Source: Trichoplusia ni
Lineage: Eukaryota > Arthropoda > Insecta > Lepidoptera > Noctuidae
Length of the DNA: 64,000 nucleotides
Direction of reading: 5' to 3'
NCBI RefSeq assembly: GCF_003590095.1
Contig: NC_039488.1
Coordinates: forward strand, 1,178,001 to 1,242,000
Below the pieces are notes generated by a model, which was not told where the DNA came from, did no database searches, and saw nothing but the letters and a program-made list of their open reading frames with translations. The position numbers were made by a program, and so were the translations under genes. The first letter of the stretch is position 1, and each line of letters opens with the position of its first letter. Below, one piece after another: positions 53,558 to 63,379 of this stretch.

Positions 53558-53776
53558 TGTGTGTGTATATATGAAAATGAATTGCTAATTGTTGGTCTTG
53601 CTAAAACTCGAGAACGGCTGATCCGATTTGGCTTATTTTAGTCTTCAAATACTCGTGAAAGTCCAAGGAAGGTTTAAACGGTGATAACATATGGAAAAAT
53701 TGCAAAAAAAAGTTGTTTTCTTGTCTGCATTGTTGTCATCGACTGTTAGCGGTATGTAATTGGCCGGGACAGCTAG
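53558..53776 (+). mobile_element. Helitron-like element, third family
   Basis: Starts around a gt/ta microsatellite (gtgtgtgtatatatgaaaat), has ctaaaactcgagaacggctg and gtgaaagtccaaggaaggtt, and ends ggccgggacagCTAG before a T. It looks internally deleted. The class assignment rests on the end motif. Confidence 0.5.
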
Positions 53777-54361
53777 TACGCTGATGAAAATGCAATAAGT
53801 TAAAACAGCCTTTCTGAAATCTAGAATATATCACGTGATCAATTGTGACAAGTATTTGTAAGTAGTATATCGAACGCAAGTGATAATCGTAGTCATAGTA
53901 GACTGTTGAGATACGTGATTTTGTTTTATCGTTAAAGTTTTATATAACGCACAATTGTTTCGTACCCCACTCTGTAAGGAAATCAATAACCTGCTCTCTC
54001 GCACTAAATATTCGACTACCTGCAATCGGAATGTATTATTATATATTCAGAGTAGGCTACGCTCTGACACACGTCATCGCGTCATTTAGGTTAGTTAGTG
54101 TTCTCCTATTGAATATTAACGTCCGTAGTGCAGTCAGCCAAAGTGTGATGCTAATATCTGTGCGACTGTGAACTGGAGTCAAATAAACATGTGAAACATT
54201 CTTGTATTAGGTATGTAGGTTATTTGAGTATGATAAGATAAACAGGGCAGTAAAATACAGTATGTGTTGAAAATATGTCTGATCAATTAAGGGGTTGTAT
54301 GGTAACGTTAAATGATTAAATACTTGTAATAATTTATTGAAACTATAAGAATTTTCCTCGA

Positions 54362-54655
54362 TCATCATCATCCTCCTAGTCTTTTCCTATCTATGTTGGG
54401 GTCGGCTTCTAGTCTAACTGAGTGTGCCAAACCAGTGTTTTACAAGTAGCGACTGCCAATCTAACTCCTTCAACCCAGTTACCTGGACATCACGATACGC
54501 CTTAGACTGGTTGTCAGACTTTCTAGCTTCTGACTACCCGTGCCTTCCGAAACACGGAGGAACTTGGTACGACAAAGATGGTCACCCATCTATGGACCGA
54601 CCGATATTCAGCTATGCTTGTCGAGCAACTTGTGCAGCTTAGCCACGAGCTCAAT
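54362..54655 (+). repeat. Interspersed repeat (family T), best copy
   Basis: tcatcatcatcctcctagtc, tgttggggtcggcttctagt, caagtagcgactgccaatct, gtgccttccgaaacacggag. The overlapping 72-codon frame is not a gene. Confidence 0.75.
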
Positions 54656-55081
54656 TTTCCTCGATCAAATTAATAATTTTAAATAATATCGCAAAGATTA
54701 CCTCTATGGTATCACTAAAAACTTACAAATCGTAACCACTAGGTAACTACCTTAAATTGAGTTTTGTTATTTGGGAAAATTATCAAAGTTCAGGGTAATA
54801 TTTGTCGTTAATTCTGTGCTACAGAAATATGTATTGAGATTTAATATGAAGACCTACATTTTTCAACATATTTTTTAGCCCGTCTGGCAATTTTACTTAT
54901 ATGTCCTTTAAGGATCGGTCGGTATTTTTCATACATGCTGTAGTTCCACAACTAGGAATATTACAGGAAAGGTTTAAGCGTTGATCACCAGCTTAAACAG
55001 CAAACTTGATATTTAAAAAAAAAATCATTTTTGTAAATTTAAGCATTTGCAAAACTAAAAGTTAAAGTAGTATGATTGATT

Positions 55082-55141
55082 TTAGACTGGAAGCCGACCC
55101 CAACATAGTTGGGAAAAGGCTAGGCCGATGATGATGATGAT
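55082..55141 (-). repeat. Interspersed repeat (family T), terminal fragment
   Basis: agactggaagccgaccccaa, catagttgggaaaaggctag, then a gat microsatellite. It is the inverted terminus of the 54362 copy, about 430 bp away and in the opposite orientation. Confidence 0.7.
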
Positions 55142-55977
55142 TGATTTAAACAACTTTGCTCTCTTTGATTTGTTACAATGTTAAAATTATATTTATTATA
55201 TTATACTTAAGTCAGCTATTTCAGGTCGCTGTTGACGAGAATATATACATAGAATGCACAGCCATGATCATTCAACCACCCATGTTTGATCCTCATGAGA
55301 ACTACATACATATCAAAGCAAGTTCCAAATTAAATCGGCTTTAAAGTTATAAAACACGAAATAAGATTTCCAATAACACATATTTCCTCAAATGTAGAAA
55401 ATAACGAAACTACATCTTTTAAATTGCAGCAGTCTTTAAAAACTATATAACTACACCAATCTTAGAGTACAGTTAGATTAAATACTAGAGATATAGCCGA
55501 AGGCATTTTGATCGACCAAAAAGTTTTAGGTTCAGTTCACAGACCGCAGTCAGTTTGAAAGAAGTTACTTCAGCTTCAGTGCAATTTAGCGGCTATAGGT
55601 ACCTCGGGCGGTGCAATTAATTAAGTTTTGCAACGGTAGTTAAGGGAACATCTAGAGGCCTACTACCAGCTTTTAAAAAATAGGGTATGTGTAAAAAATA
55701 TATTTGGTCCGTTAGACAAATTTCCAAAAAATATTGAACACTTATTTTTATGTTATATCGTAACAAAAAAAGTGAAGGGGAGACAGTGATTTTAAATCTG
55801 GTGTGACGTCACTTACCAGTACGCTTATAACTAGCAAATCATTTATTAGCCCCTACTACCAAACTTAAGAGCCTTTTTCCTTCTTTTATTTTTATGACGC
55901 GATAAAATGAAAGTTCTTATATAGGTACGTATACGCAATATACAGATTTATATTATAAAATTTCATCAAATATGATT

Positions 55978-56085
55978 GCTTGTGGAAGTAAGACACTGCT
56001 CTACGCCGCCTTATACGCTGTCTTGCTCGCACAGCTGCAACCCTTATACTTTAAGACGATGTGGTAGACCCCCGTGGGCTTTGAA
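55978..56085. mobile_element. Foldback element, family K
   Basis: Core tggaagtaagacactgctct and acgctgtcttgctcgcaca, followed by actttaagacgatgtggtag and acccccgtgg. Confidence 0.7.
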
Positions 56086-56634
56086 ATTTCCAGCTTTGTT
56101 TTACATGTCTATTGAGGTTTACAGAAAGAATATATATTATGTTTGGTTAGGTATATTGTTTCACTGTTATCAGGGGTGAAATTAATAGATTTATGAGAAA
56201 GGTACTTGAAGGTTTTATTGCGTTTGGTTTGAATGTATGTGGTTATGTTGTAGATGCAGCATCTAACTGAGATATTTATCTACGAACAATTACATACTGT
56301 GTACAATACGAACCACATATTGGACATTTAATTGATGAATAATTAATGAACCAAACCTAATTAATTATTGTTTCCAAATATTACAATAACAATTGTGTTT
56401 ACGTTTTGAAATAAGCGTTCTAAAATAAGCAAAAACATTTTAATCCCATATCTCATTTAACTCTTAAATCTCAGAGCAATACTACTACAGCAATAATACT
56501 ACAAGCACATATACACCGGACACATTACGCAGGCTTTGCGGCAAGACATTACAGGAGGCTTTCACCGACGTCTCATTGCGTGCCGACATATGGTAAGGTA
56601 ATCATTACCCGAAATATAACCTCTAAAACCGCGT

Positions 56635-56725
56635 TTAGAAATGAGACAGCGCTATATACATCACATAGCGCCATCTCGCTCGCACATCAGTAGTAATTTT
56701 GCTGAGCGTTCATGGTAAATGCAAA
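56635..56725. mobile_element. Foldback element, family K
   Basis: Core aaatgagacagcgctatata and tagcgccatctcgctcgcac, followed by gttcatggtaaa. Confidence 0.6.
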
Positions 56726-57411
56726 GCATAGTGACAGTTGCAGGCTATAGGCTGTGTCGGTAACCTTGGTTACATCTCATTTGAATATAGGACCAGTAAA
56801 GCAGCTTATGGACCCGAGTGTGGCAAACCTACTTCAATTATCATGAGATTAGACTTAGCATTCTCAAAAAAAAAACTGATGCACAGACTTTAATAGAAAA
56901 TAACGCTTTTGAGGACAAGTTGATCAGTAATCCGAAAAAAAGGTGTTAGTCTTTAAGTTCAGAAATAGAATCTTATCAAAATAATGCCAAAAAGAAAATG
57001 TTTCAAAAATAATTAGGTTCGACAAAATCCTAGCGGGAATGCTTTATATAAGTATTTGCATAGACTCATTTTGTTTCCTATGAAAATATCATATTTTTCA
57101 TGGAGAGAACGACAGCAAACAATCTTAAATTCTCATACAAATAGAGACGGTAGCATTACATTAACTTTCCGTTGACCTAGAATCATGAAATTTGGCAAGA
57201 AGCTGGATCTTGAGGCATAAGTAGTGGAAAAATATAATTAGGTACTTAATGAAAAACTGCTCTAAATTTATTTTCAGTATTATACGAGCTAGCCCGATTC
57301 ACAATTTCTCATTTTTATACTATAAATATATCTTGTCATTAACATAGTCTCCTTCAGATCTTATTGATCCATGATACTATGACTGATAGTACATAACCAA
57401 TAAAATAAAAT

Positions 57412-57505
57412 TATCTAGCCCACTGTTACCCACTGCTGGGCACAGGCTTACTCAAATCCTTCCACGACCCTCCATTCACACGGTCTACACCACGCGGTAA
57501 GCAAC
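57412..57505 (-). pseudogene. RTE-clade LINE 3' end fragment
   Basis: A second, shorter and more decayed copy of the end of the element at 44275. It shares tctagcccactgt, cactgctgggca and the Leu-Gly-Glu-rich C-terminal coding stretch, then diverges after about 95 bp. It has the same orientation as the longer copy. Confidence 0.75.
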
Positions 57506-58454
57506 AACAATTTTCCTTGGAAATAATCAACCAATAATTTATCTGCCATTATTCATTAATCCACCTTATTTCTGGTCACTATTCAATCTACAGAGGTTCA
57601 AAGCCCACAATATCCAGTCTATTGGTAATTCGTATGACTTCCCATTGTCCGCCAAAGTAAAGGTAAGGTAAAGGCTCATTTGGACTGAGCAAAAATATCG
57701 TTGCAGTCGCAATACATTGCCGGCTGTGATATAACACTTTCATGACCAGATCTTTGTAACTCCGCAATGTAACGGACCTCGCACGATATTTCTCCCTTCG
57801 CCTAAATAGCTTTAACGATTTCTATCGGATCCACGTCTATTGTATCAAATTTTGATGTCGTATTATGCCTTTGTTATTCCTGTACGAGATAAATCAAAAT
57901 GTTTCGTTTTTACGTGTATTTTCATGTAATTTTATTTCCGAAATGGTTTTGTGGTTTTAGTTTTGGGGTCTGTTCGTGTATTGATGCGGTTGGTTAAAGT
58001 ATATATTATTATTTGTTACGCAGAAGCATATGCGAGTTGGATATATGATGTCAAAAGATTCCAAGAAAATATTTATAATGCGAAATTTTATTATTTTATG
58101 AACATAATTCCTTTTTCCATAAACCTTATGTACGTAATTCGAAAAATTATTCCAATCTACTACAATTCACTCCTAGATAGAAACGAAAACAAGATTTAAC
58201 GAAATTATTATTATAATATATGTTAAAATGATGGCAAAATAAGTGGAATAAAACCACTCTCAGCATATTTATATAATATGGGTTGAAAGCTATTAGAACT
58301 GTGAAATAGAATAGACATTTTTATTAATAGAAACCTTAAACAAGCACGCTCTCAAAATGATGAAAATATAACGAAATCGTTTGTATGGTTACAACATTAG
58401 CGAGAAGACTTAAATGTTATGTATGACTTAAAATAACTTATTTCAAGTAACCTA

Positions 58455-58695
58455 AAACCGGTCAAGTACGAATAGACGAAAGAAAAATTAAAATTGCTAT
58501 AAAATGCAAAGTGAAACCTTGATGATGTTTTCATTGTTGTCTGGTATAGCGTCAACAAAAATTATAATCTGAGAGAATTTAAACTTTAGAGCTATCACGG
58601 TTGATAAGATACGGTTAGGTAACAGACCGACGGATAGACATCTTAGCGTTAGTAATAGATTCCCTTTGAAGTCTGGAACCGTAAAATTAGAATTG
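58455..58695 (+). repeat. Interspersed repeat (family R)
   Basis: ccggtcaagtacgaatagac, gagctatcacggttgataag, atacggttaggtaacagacc, ctggaaccgtaaaatt. Confidence 0.6.
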
Positions 58696-59366
58696 CACCG
58701 TTACCTTGTCTTGATCATTACCAAGGCAAGGTGTTGATAAAAGCCTTTTAAAAATCATTTCAAAAAACATATTTCGTAAACTAATTGGCTAATACATCTT
58801 TCGAACAAAGAATTCTATTATAAGAATCTTAAGTGACGAAGTCTTCAAAAATATTTACATACTTCTGTCAACAAATTAGGTGATTGGCATCCAACGTCAA
58901 CGTCACTTTAATGATGGGAGGATCCTATAAATAGGTTATTTAGCCTCACTTTGTCTGACCCGAATAGACCGGACTCGTGAAAGTAATCAATTAACTCTCC
59001 ATAATTTATTATCCGATAATTTGTTGTATAATATCGTTTGACACAAAATTTGAAGATTTTGGAGGTTATGAATTTATTTGGGCTTTGGAATCGAAGGTTT
59101 TAAACGGTTTTAATGAATTGCTTTTTTGATCTTTTGGTGCGTTCAAATTAATCAGCTGTTAAATATGAAAGCAGTATTAAAAGTATTAAAATTAGAAAAT
59201 ATTTTCAGTCTTATATGTTTGATAATCTGATATGATAGGGTCGGTATAGGAGAAATTAATTTCAACACATTGTTATTTCTGCAGGGTGTGTATCTAATAA
59301 CATTTTTATTAAAGCAATATTTAAAGTTCCGTGAACCACTCAGTACTTAGAGTTCCGTGAATTAGG

Positions 59367-60366
59367 NNNNNNNNNNNNNNNNNNNNNNNNNNNNNNNNNN
59401 NNNNNNNNNNNNNNNNNNNNNNNNNNNNNNNNNNNNNNNNNNNNNNNNNNNNNNNNNNNNNNNNNNNNNNNNNNNNNNNNNNNNNNNNNNNNNNNNNNNN
59501 NNNNNNNNNNNNNNNNNNNNNNNNNNNNNNNNNNNNNNNNNNNNNNNNNNNNNNNNNNNNNNNNNNNNNNNNNNNNNNNNNNNNNNNNNNNNNNNNNNNN
59601 NNNNNNNNNNNNNNNNNNNNNNNNNNNNNNNNNNNNNNNNNNNNNNNNNNNNNNNNNNNNNNNNNNNNNNNNNNNNNNNNNNNNNNNNNNNNNNNNNNNN
59701 NNNNNNNNNNNNNNNNNNNNNNNNNNNNNNNNNNNNNNNNNNNNNNNNNNNNNNNNNNNNNNNNNNNNNNNNNNNNNNNNNNNNNNNNNNNNNNNNNNNN
59801 NNNNNNNNNNNNNNNNNNNNNNNNNNNNNNNNNNNNNNNNNNNNNNNNNNNNNNNNNNNNNNNNNNNNNNNNNNNNNNNNNNNNNNNNNNNNNNNNNNNN
59901 NNNNNNNNNNNNNNNNNNNNNNNNNNNNNNNNNNNNNNNNNNNNNNNNNNNNNNNNNNNNNNNNNNNNNNNNNNNNNNNNNNNNNNNNNNNNNNNNNNNN
60001 NNNNNNNNNNNNNNNNNNNNNNNNNNNNNNNNNNNNNNNNNNNNNNNNNNNNNNNNNNNNNNNNNNNNNNNNNNNNNNNNNNNNNNNNNNNNNNNNNNNN
60101 NNNNNNNNNNNNNNNNNNNNNNNNNNNNNNNNNNNNNNNNNNNNNNNNNNNNNNNNNNNNNNNNNNNNNNNNNNNNNNNNNNNNNNNNNNNNNNNNNNNN
60201 NNNNNNNNNNNNNNNNNNNNNNNNNNNNNNNNNNNNNNNNNNNNNNNNNNNNNNNNNNNNNNNNNNNNNNNNNNNNNNNNNNNNNNNNNNNNNNNNNNNN
60301 NNNNNNNNNNNNNNNNNNNNNNNNNNNNNNNNNNNNNNNNNNNNNNNNNNNNNNNNNNNNNNNNNN
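59367..60366. other. Assembly gap, 1000 N
   Basis: Exactly 1000 N, which suggests a fixed-size scaffolding placeholder of unknown true length. It probably hides the rest of the retroelement and possibly kindlin exons. Any open frame across it is meaningless. Confidence 0.99.
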
Positions 60367-60367
60367 C

Positions 60368-60502
60368 GTCTATGGCCAACTTACTAATTGTCCATGGACG
60401 CGGCGACAGTGGTCCACCCTAGTGCCTAAACGTCAAGATGTGAGAGGCTACGTCACATTCCCTCTCGATCGCCATAACTGGCGCTGCTGCCACGACTCCT
60501 AA
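60368..60502 (+). pseudogene. Possible C-terminal end of a retroelement ORF entering from the gap
   Basis: An open frame of 44 codons runs out of the N gap to a TAA at 60500-60502. It is Trp- and Arg-rich and ends NWRCCHDS. Its position before the LTR would suit the 3' end of a pol or env-like frame. In GC-rich DNA this length can be open by chance and I recognise no domain, so the call is weak. Confidence 0.25.
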
Positions 60503-61090
60503 GATGTAATTATACCCCAATCTTGGGTGAGTTTCTATGTATATTGCTAAACTAAGTGTGTGCCGTGTACGGGATAGCCTACTTCATATTAATTTTCACA
60601 TATTTAATCCCATTCTGCTTGTTCTGTTTCGCTCGCTTGGCCGACCACGCGGTCTTAGGTTATCCCATGCATGCGGGCTGCATTGCCCTTGTTCTCATAG
60701 TGTTAAGTGAATACTCAGTGTGCCTTCAGCTGTTACTAGCCTCCTGCCACCCCTTTAAAGGCTAAAATGAGCTCTGGATAGTGTAAGCACTTTATTGCAT
60801 CAGCCTTGAGCACGTGTCATTGCACCCATCTGCCTTGTAAACCGCTGCGATGTGTGAGCTTTCCCTTTCCCTGCCTCTGTGCTGCCCTGGGGACCACTAG
60901 GGGAGCATCCACATCGCATGCGGGCCAACATCTTCGGCACCGCTAACCTACGCACCTCTATGCACGCTTCCAGGGGTCACCCTACGGGTTACCGCCGTCC
61001 CACTACCTTCTGCGGGTCCCGCTCTCCAGCCGGCGGCTAAGCACCTACTGGTGGCCGCGGCCGTTGTCACGCCAGCGACCCCAGCTTCTG

Positions 61091-61219
61091 GGCAGCTACA
61101 GCCAGCTCCCGGGCCGCTCATCCAGCTTCCGTGCCGCTCAGCCAGCCTCTGCCCGCTCACCGGGCCGCTCAGCCATCTTCAGCCAGCTTCCGTGCAGCTT
61201 CAGCCAGCTCACCGGGCAC
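61091..61219 (+). repeat. Degenerate tandem repeat in the LTR U3 region
   Basis: Repeated units resembling cagccagcttccgtgccgct, about 20 bp each and variably truncated, lie upstream of the TATA box. Their position in U3 would suit enhancer-like repeats. The open frames across this stretch come from the repeat and are not taken as genes. Confidence 0.6.
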
Positions 61220-61257
61220 CCTACGTGGACCCCCCAGGGACGGTACCCCCTCACTCA

Positions 61258-61264
61258 TATAAAA
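61258..61264 (+). promoter_or_regulatory. TATA box of the LTR
   Basis: The motif tataaaa lies about 60 bp before an attaaa poly(A) signal and about 155 bp before the LTR 3' end, the usual order in an LTR. An identical copy is at 61458-61464 in the duplicated segment. Confidence 0.65.
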
Positions 61265-61377
61265 GCGAGGACTTAATTACCTGTGCCACAAACCCGCGAC
61301 CTAGCCGGACCTAGTTCCATTAAAGACCTTTTTGGAGATCTACCTCTGGTTTTCTTTCTCCCTAATTGGTTAACGGT

Positions 61378-61398
61378 CCGCACAGCCTACCTGTGCGG
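61378..61398 (+). other. Perfect 8-bp hairpin near the LTR 3' end
   Basis: ccgcacag and ctgtgcgg form a perfect stem around a 5-nt loop (cctac), 14 bp before the LTR end. It is repeated at 61578-61598. As RNA it would be a stable stem in U5. Its role is unknown. Confidence 0.6.
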
Positions 61399-61413
61399 CC
61401 CTCACCGTTACAG

Positions 61414-61431
61414 TGGCGCCCAACGTGGGGC
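61414..61431 (+). other. Primer binding site, tRNA-Lys(CTT) type, 18 nt
   Basis: The sequence tggcgcccaacgtggggc starts one base after the LTR end (ttaca-g). It is complementary to the 3' 18 nt of animal tRNA-Lys(CTT), including CCA, as I know that tRNA. Internal retroelement sequence should follow. Instead, the LTR sequence resumes at the last PBS base. Confidence 0.85.
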
Positions 61432-61612
61432 CCCCAGGGACGGTACCCCCTCACTCATATAAAAGCGAGGACTTAATTACCTGTGCCACAAACCCGCGAC
61501 CTAGCCGGACCTAGTTCCATTAAAGACCTTTTTGGAGATCTACCTCTGGTTTTCTTTCTCCCTAATTGGTTAACGGTCCGCACAGCCTACCTGTGCGGCC
61601 CTCACCGTTACA
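61431..61612 (+). repeat. Partial second LTR, identical to 61231-61412
   Basis: All 182 bp match the first copy with no difference seen, at an offset of exactly 200 bp. It includes the TATA box, poly(A) signal and terminal ttaca. Complete identity means either a recent event or an assembly effect at the gap. The flank after 61612 is ordinary AT-rich intron sequence (acatataact). Confidence 0.9.
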
Positions 61613-62085
61613 ACATATAACTTATAATTAACACCAAGGTAAACTGGTAAACCCCGGTTTATAAAGCTGATTTGGTTTATCAAGACAACACATAGATAAT
61701 CTTGAACTGCTCAAAATGGCTACAACATTTTTGGTTAATAAAATAAAATAAAAAATAGTATTTAAATTAATTTCGTATTACTCTTTACAACAAAGGAAAC
61801 AAAATTCCGACAGGAGTGTAATTCGCTGCAAGAACGTAAAAACTGCGGCAGAAGATCATATCGCGCGGATTACACTCTTTACTCACTTAAACAGAGCTTT
61901 ATTCTAACACCTTTTCGGTATGAAAGTAACATAACGTCAATACATTGACCGTTTCCCATCGCAGACCGTAACGAACACCACTTAGGCCTGAATATACCTT
62001 CACATTATAAAATGACAGGTGCATATAATAATGAACCTTCACATCTATAACTTAATGTCGATACTTGAAGTGTTGGGAGTATTAC
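61613..62085 (-). other. Kindlin intron 3' of the linker exon, start
   Basis: AT-rich sequence after the donor CAG|gtaata. No PH-domain coding sequence was recognised. It contains an imperfect inverted repeat at 61814-61826 and 61865-61877. The LTR sequence at 61612 and below interrupts or bounds this intron. Confidence 0.6.
61814..61877. repeat. Inverted repeat/hairpin inside the kindlin intron
   Basis: The left arm gagtgtaattcgc (61814-61826) pairs with gcggattacactc (61865-61877) over 13 positions with one G-T wobble. The 38-nt spacer is unpaired. It could be a remnant of a small inverted-repeat element or a chance hairpin. The stem is too short for a convincing microRNA precursor. Confidence 0.45.
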
Positions 62086-62276
62086 CTGAGGTACTTCAGG
62101 TACCCAGTGAGCTCTGGCACCTGCGTGATGTCGGGGCGTGGCGCGGGGGCCCCCTCCAGCTGCGCCTGCAGCTCGCTGAGCGCCGCGTCGATGTCATCGT
62201 CGGGCCCTGTGGATGTGTCGCCCGCGCCTTCTGCTTCTGCACTACCGCCGGCCAGGGTTTGGAGCTCAATTTGTAG
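62086..62276 (-). CDS. Fit1: Kindlin (fermitin) internal exon: acidic linker up to the PH domain
   Basis: Exon of 191 bp. The acceptor is ttacccacag|C and the donor is CTCAG|gtaata. It continues in phase 0 from FAALQ with LQIELQTLAGG, then an acidic linker (DDDIDAALSELQAQLEG), then PDITQVPELTGYLKYL. In kindlins the equivalent DxxDAALSDLE and IPELADYIKV segments stand immediately before the PH domain that splits F2, so this exon stops at the PH boundary. It ends with two bases of a codon (phase 2). The next exon, expected to start the PH domain, was not found between 61613 and 62085 or left of the gap. The intron to the previous exon is 496 bp. Confidence 0.92.
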
Positions 62277-62772
62277 CTGTGGGTAATTGTGATGGTATAA
62301 GTGAAATGGAAATAGAGTTGTGATAGAAAGAGTGCGAATGCGAAGTGCAGCAAATGGATTACTTAATAGTGCAAATTCACCTTTTTCGACTTATTTTTCA
62401 ATCATTGACGGGGTAGAGATACTTATTCAATATCATAAGGGATGTATATCCGTGTTACTAGCATTGGATAATTCCGCGTATCTGTTAAATTTAGTTAATT
62501 AAGGTTTTGGGGGTAAATTAGTTGAAAAAGGAAGGAAATTAAGTTTCCCTTTCCCTGTAAAACTAGATGTATTGTAGATTCTTGGACTTTATGTACAGTA
62601 GCTTGACGGATTTGTCCTATCCCCGACTATGTGGCGCAATGTGGGGAAGTCCATTGTTTAGCGGTGGACCATAGGCTTAGTTGATTGGTTAATTGAAACA
62701 CTACAAAATACTTCCATTCTCACAATTTCCAACCTTATTCCGTTACAATAAATTCCCTTTTAAAACATTCAC
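62277..62772 (-). other. Kindlin intron between the F1/F2 and linker exons
   Basis: AT-rich 496-bp intron running from gtgaat to cccacag on the minus strand. I see no repeat or RNA gene in it. Short plus-strand open frames here are chance frames. Confidence 0.85.
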
Positions 62773-62986
62773 CTGTAAAGCTGCAAACAGCAGCATCTCT
62801 TCCTCAGTGCACTGGACCTCTTGGTTGAGGATCTGCCAGCGCGCCTGCTGGTACAGCTGGTTGAGTCGGGTCGCGTCCTGCGCGCGCGCATTCAGGTCGA
62901 AGAATGAGTAAAACTTGAACCGCAGCTGCAGTGTGTCTGCCTCACGGACGTATTGCTCCATTATGGATAGAGAGGAGTCTAGCCAA
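62773..62986 (-). CDS. Fit1: Kindlin (fermitin) internal exon: F1/F2 junction
   Basis: Exon of 214 bp, one base plus 71 codons. The acceptor is ttccttccccag|T and the donor is CAG|gtgaat. The peptide starts [13 protein letters not shown], continues [12 protein letters not shown] and [14 protein letters not shown], and ends [13 protein letters not shown]. These are the most recognisable conserved blocks of kindlins (compare WLDSS, FKYYSFFDLN, QLYEQARW and CTEEEM-FAALQ in animal family members). They place the exon at the end of F1 and the start of F2. The ATG within it (MEQYV) is internal and not a translation start, because the open frame and acceptor extend 5' of it and match the family. Reading past AALQ gives a few in-frame intronic codons (VNVLKG), which is where the intron begins. 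The intron to the previous exon is 393 bp. Confidence 0.95.
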
Positions 62987-63379
62987 CTGGGGAAGGAAAT
63001 AGATATTGGTTAGACTAAAAATTAATTAAGTATTAATTTATATGATCACCCCTAACTAGATAAATTATGTTACATTACAGCGTTAAGCGACCGACCAACT
63101 AAAATGTCTCTTCAGAACTTAGTACTTATAAAATGGGTGTCTACATTATTTTTTAGTGGTTTTTGAGTGCTTTAAAGAATTAGATACCAAATTAGTACAA
63201 CTGTTAAACAGATCTTCAATTTTGGAAACGTTACTACCTCATTCTATTGTACGTTTATGACGAATCATCATAATAGGCACAGCTTATTTTTTCCTCCTAT
63301 TCATCTATTCTATTTCTAATTAGTCACTTCATTTACAATAAACCCAGATTTTATTTTACTACAAACACAAATGACTTAC
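62987..63379 (-). other. Kindlin intron between the F1-loop and F1/F2 exons
   Basis: AT-rich 393-bp intron running from gtaagt to ttccccag on the minus strand. The intron phase agrees on both sides (GG|T gives Gly). Nothing else was recognised in it. Confidence 0.85.

Larger units (their letters stand above)
44626..59366. other. Gene-free AT-rich stretch with scattered repeats up to the gap
   Basis: Repeats as listed. I looked specifically on the minus strand of 57.4-59.3 kb for the kindlin PH, F2 and F3 exons and saw none. Just before the gap the string agttccgtgaa occurs twice (near 59327 and 59350). Confidence 0.55.
60367..61612 (+). mobile_element. LTR retrotransposon remnant: LTR, tRNA-Lys PBS, partial second LTR
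   Basis: GC-rich block, unlike everything around it, abutting the assembly gap. It holds an LTR whose 3' part has a TATA box (61258-61264), an attaaa poly(A) signal (61319-61324) and the end ttaca at 61412. After one base comes an 18-nt primer binding site, then an exact copy of the last 182 bp of the LTR (61431-61612). The LTR start is unresolved. Positions 60505 and 60780 both begin tgtaa, which would match the ttaca end as a terminal inverted repeat, but neither is preceded by a clear polypurine tract. Gag and pol are absent from the visible sequence. The superfamily (Ty3/gypsy-like or other) cannot be decided. It lies antisense to kindlin, next to or inside one of its introns. Confidence 0.85.

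Noticed and set aside
59321..60379. A 352-codon minus-strand open frame
   Set aside because: Almost entirely N; it exists only because the gap has no stop codons.
60556..60765. A hydrophobic 69-codon frame in the LTR block
   Set aside because: It may suggest an envelope-like membrane segment, but it lies in probable LTR or 3' noncoding sequence and has no recognisable motif.
60948..61314. Overlapping Pro/Ser/Ala-rich frames on both strands
   Set aside because: Produced by the GC-rich tandem repeat in U3, with all frames open together.
62019..62353. Frames on both strands across 62.0-62.35 kb
   Set aside because: Shadows of the GC-rich kindlin linker exon in other frames.
62743..62961. A stand-alone 72-codon gene starting MEQYV
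   Set aside because: It is the middle of a kindlin exon; the true exon extends 5' to 62986 and ends at 62773, and the last codons are intron.
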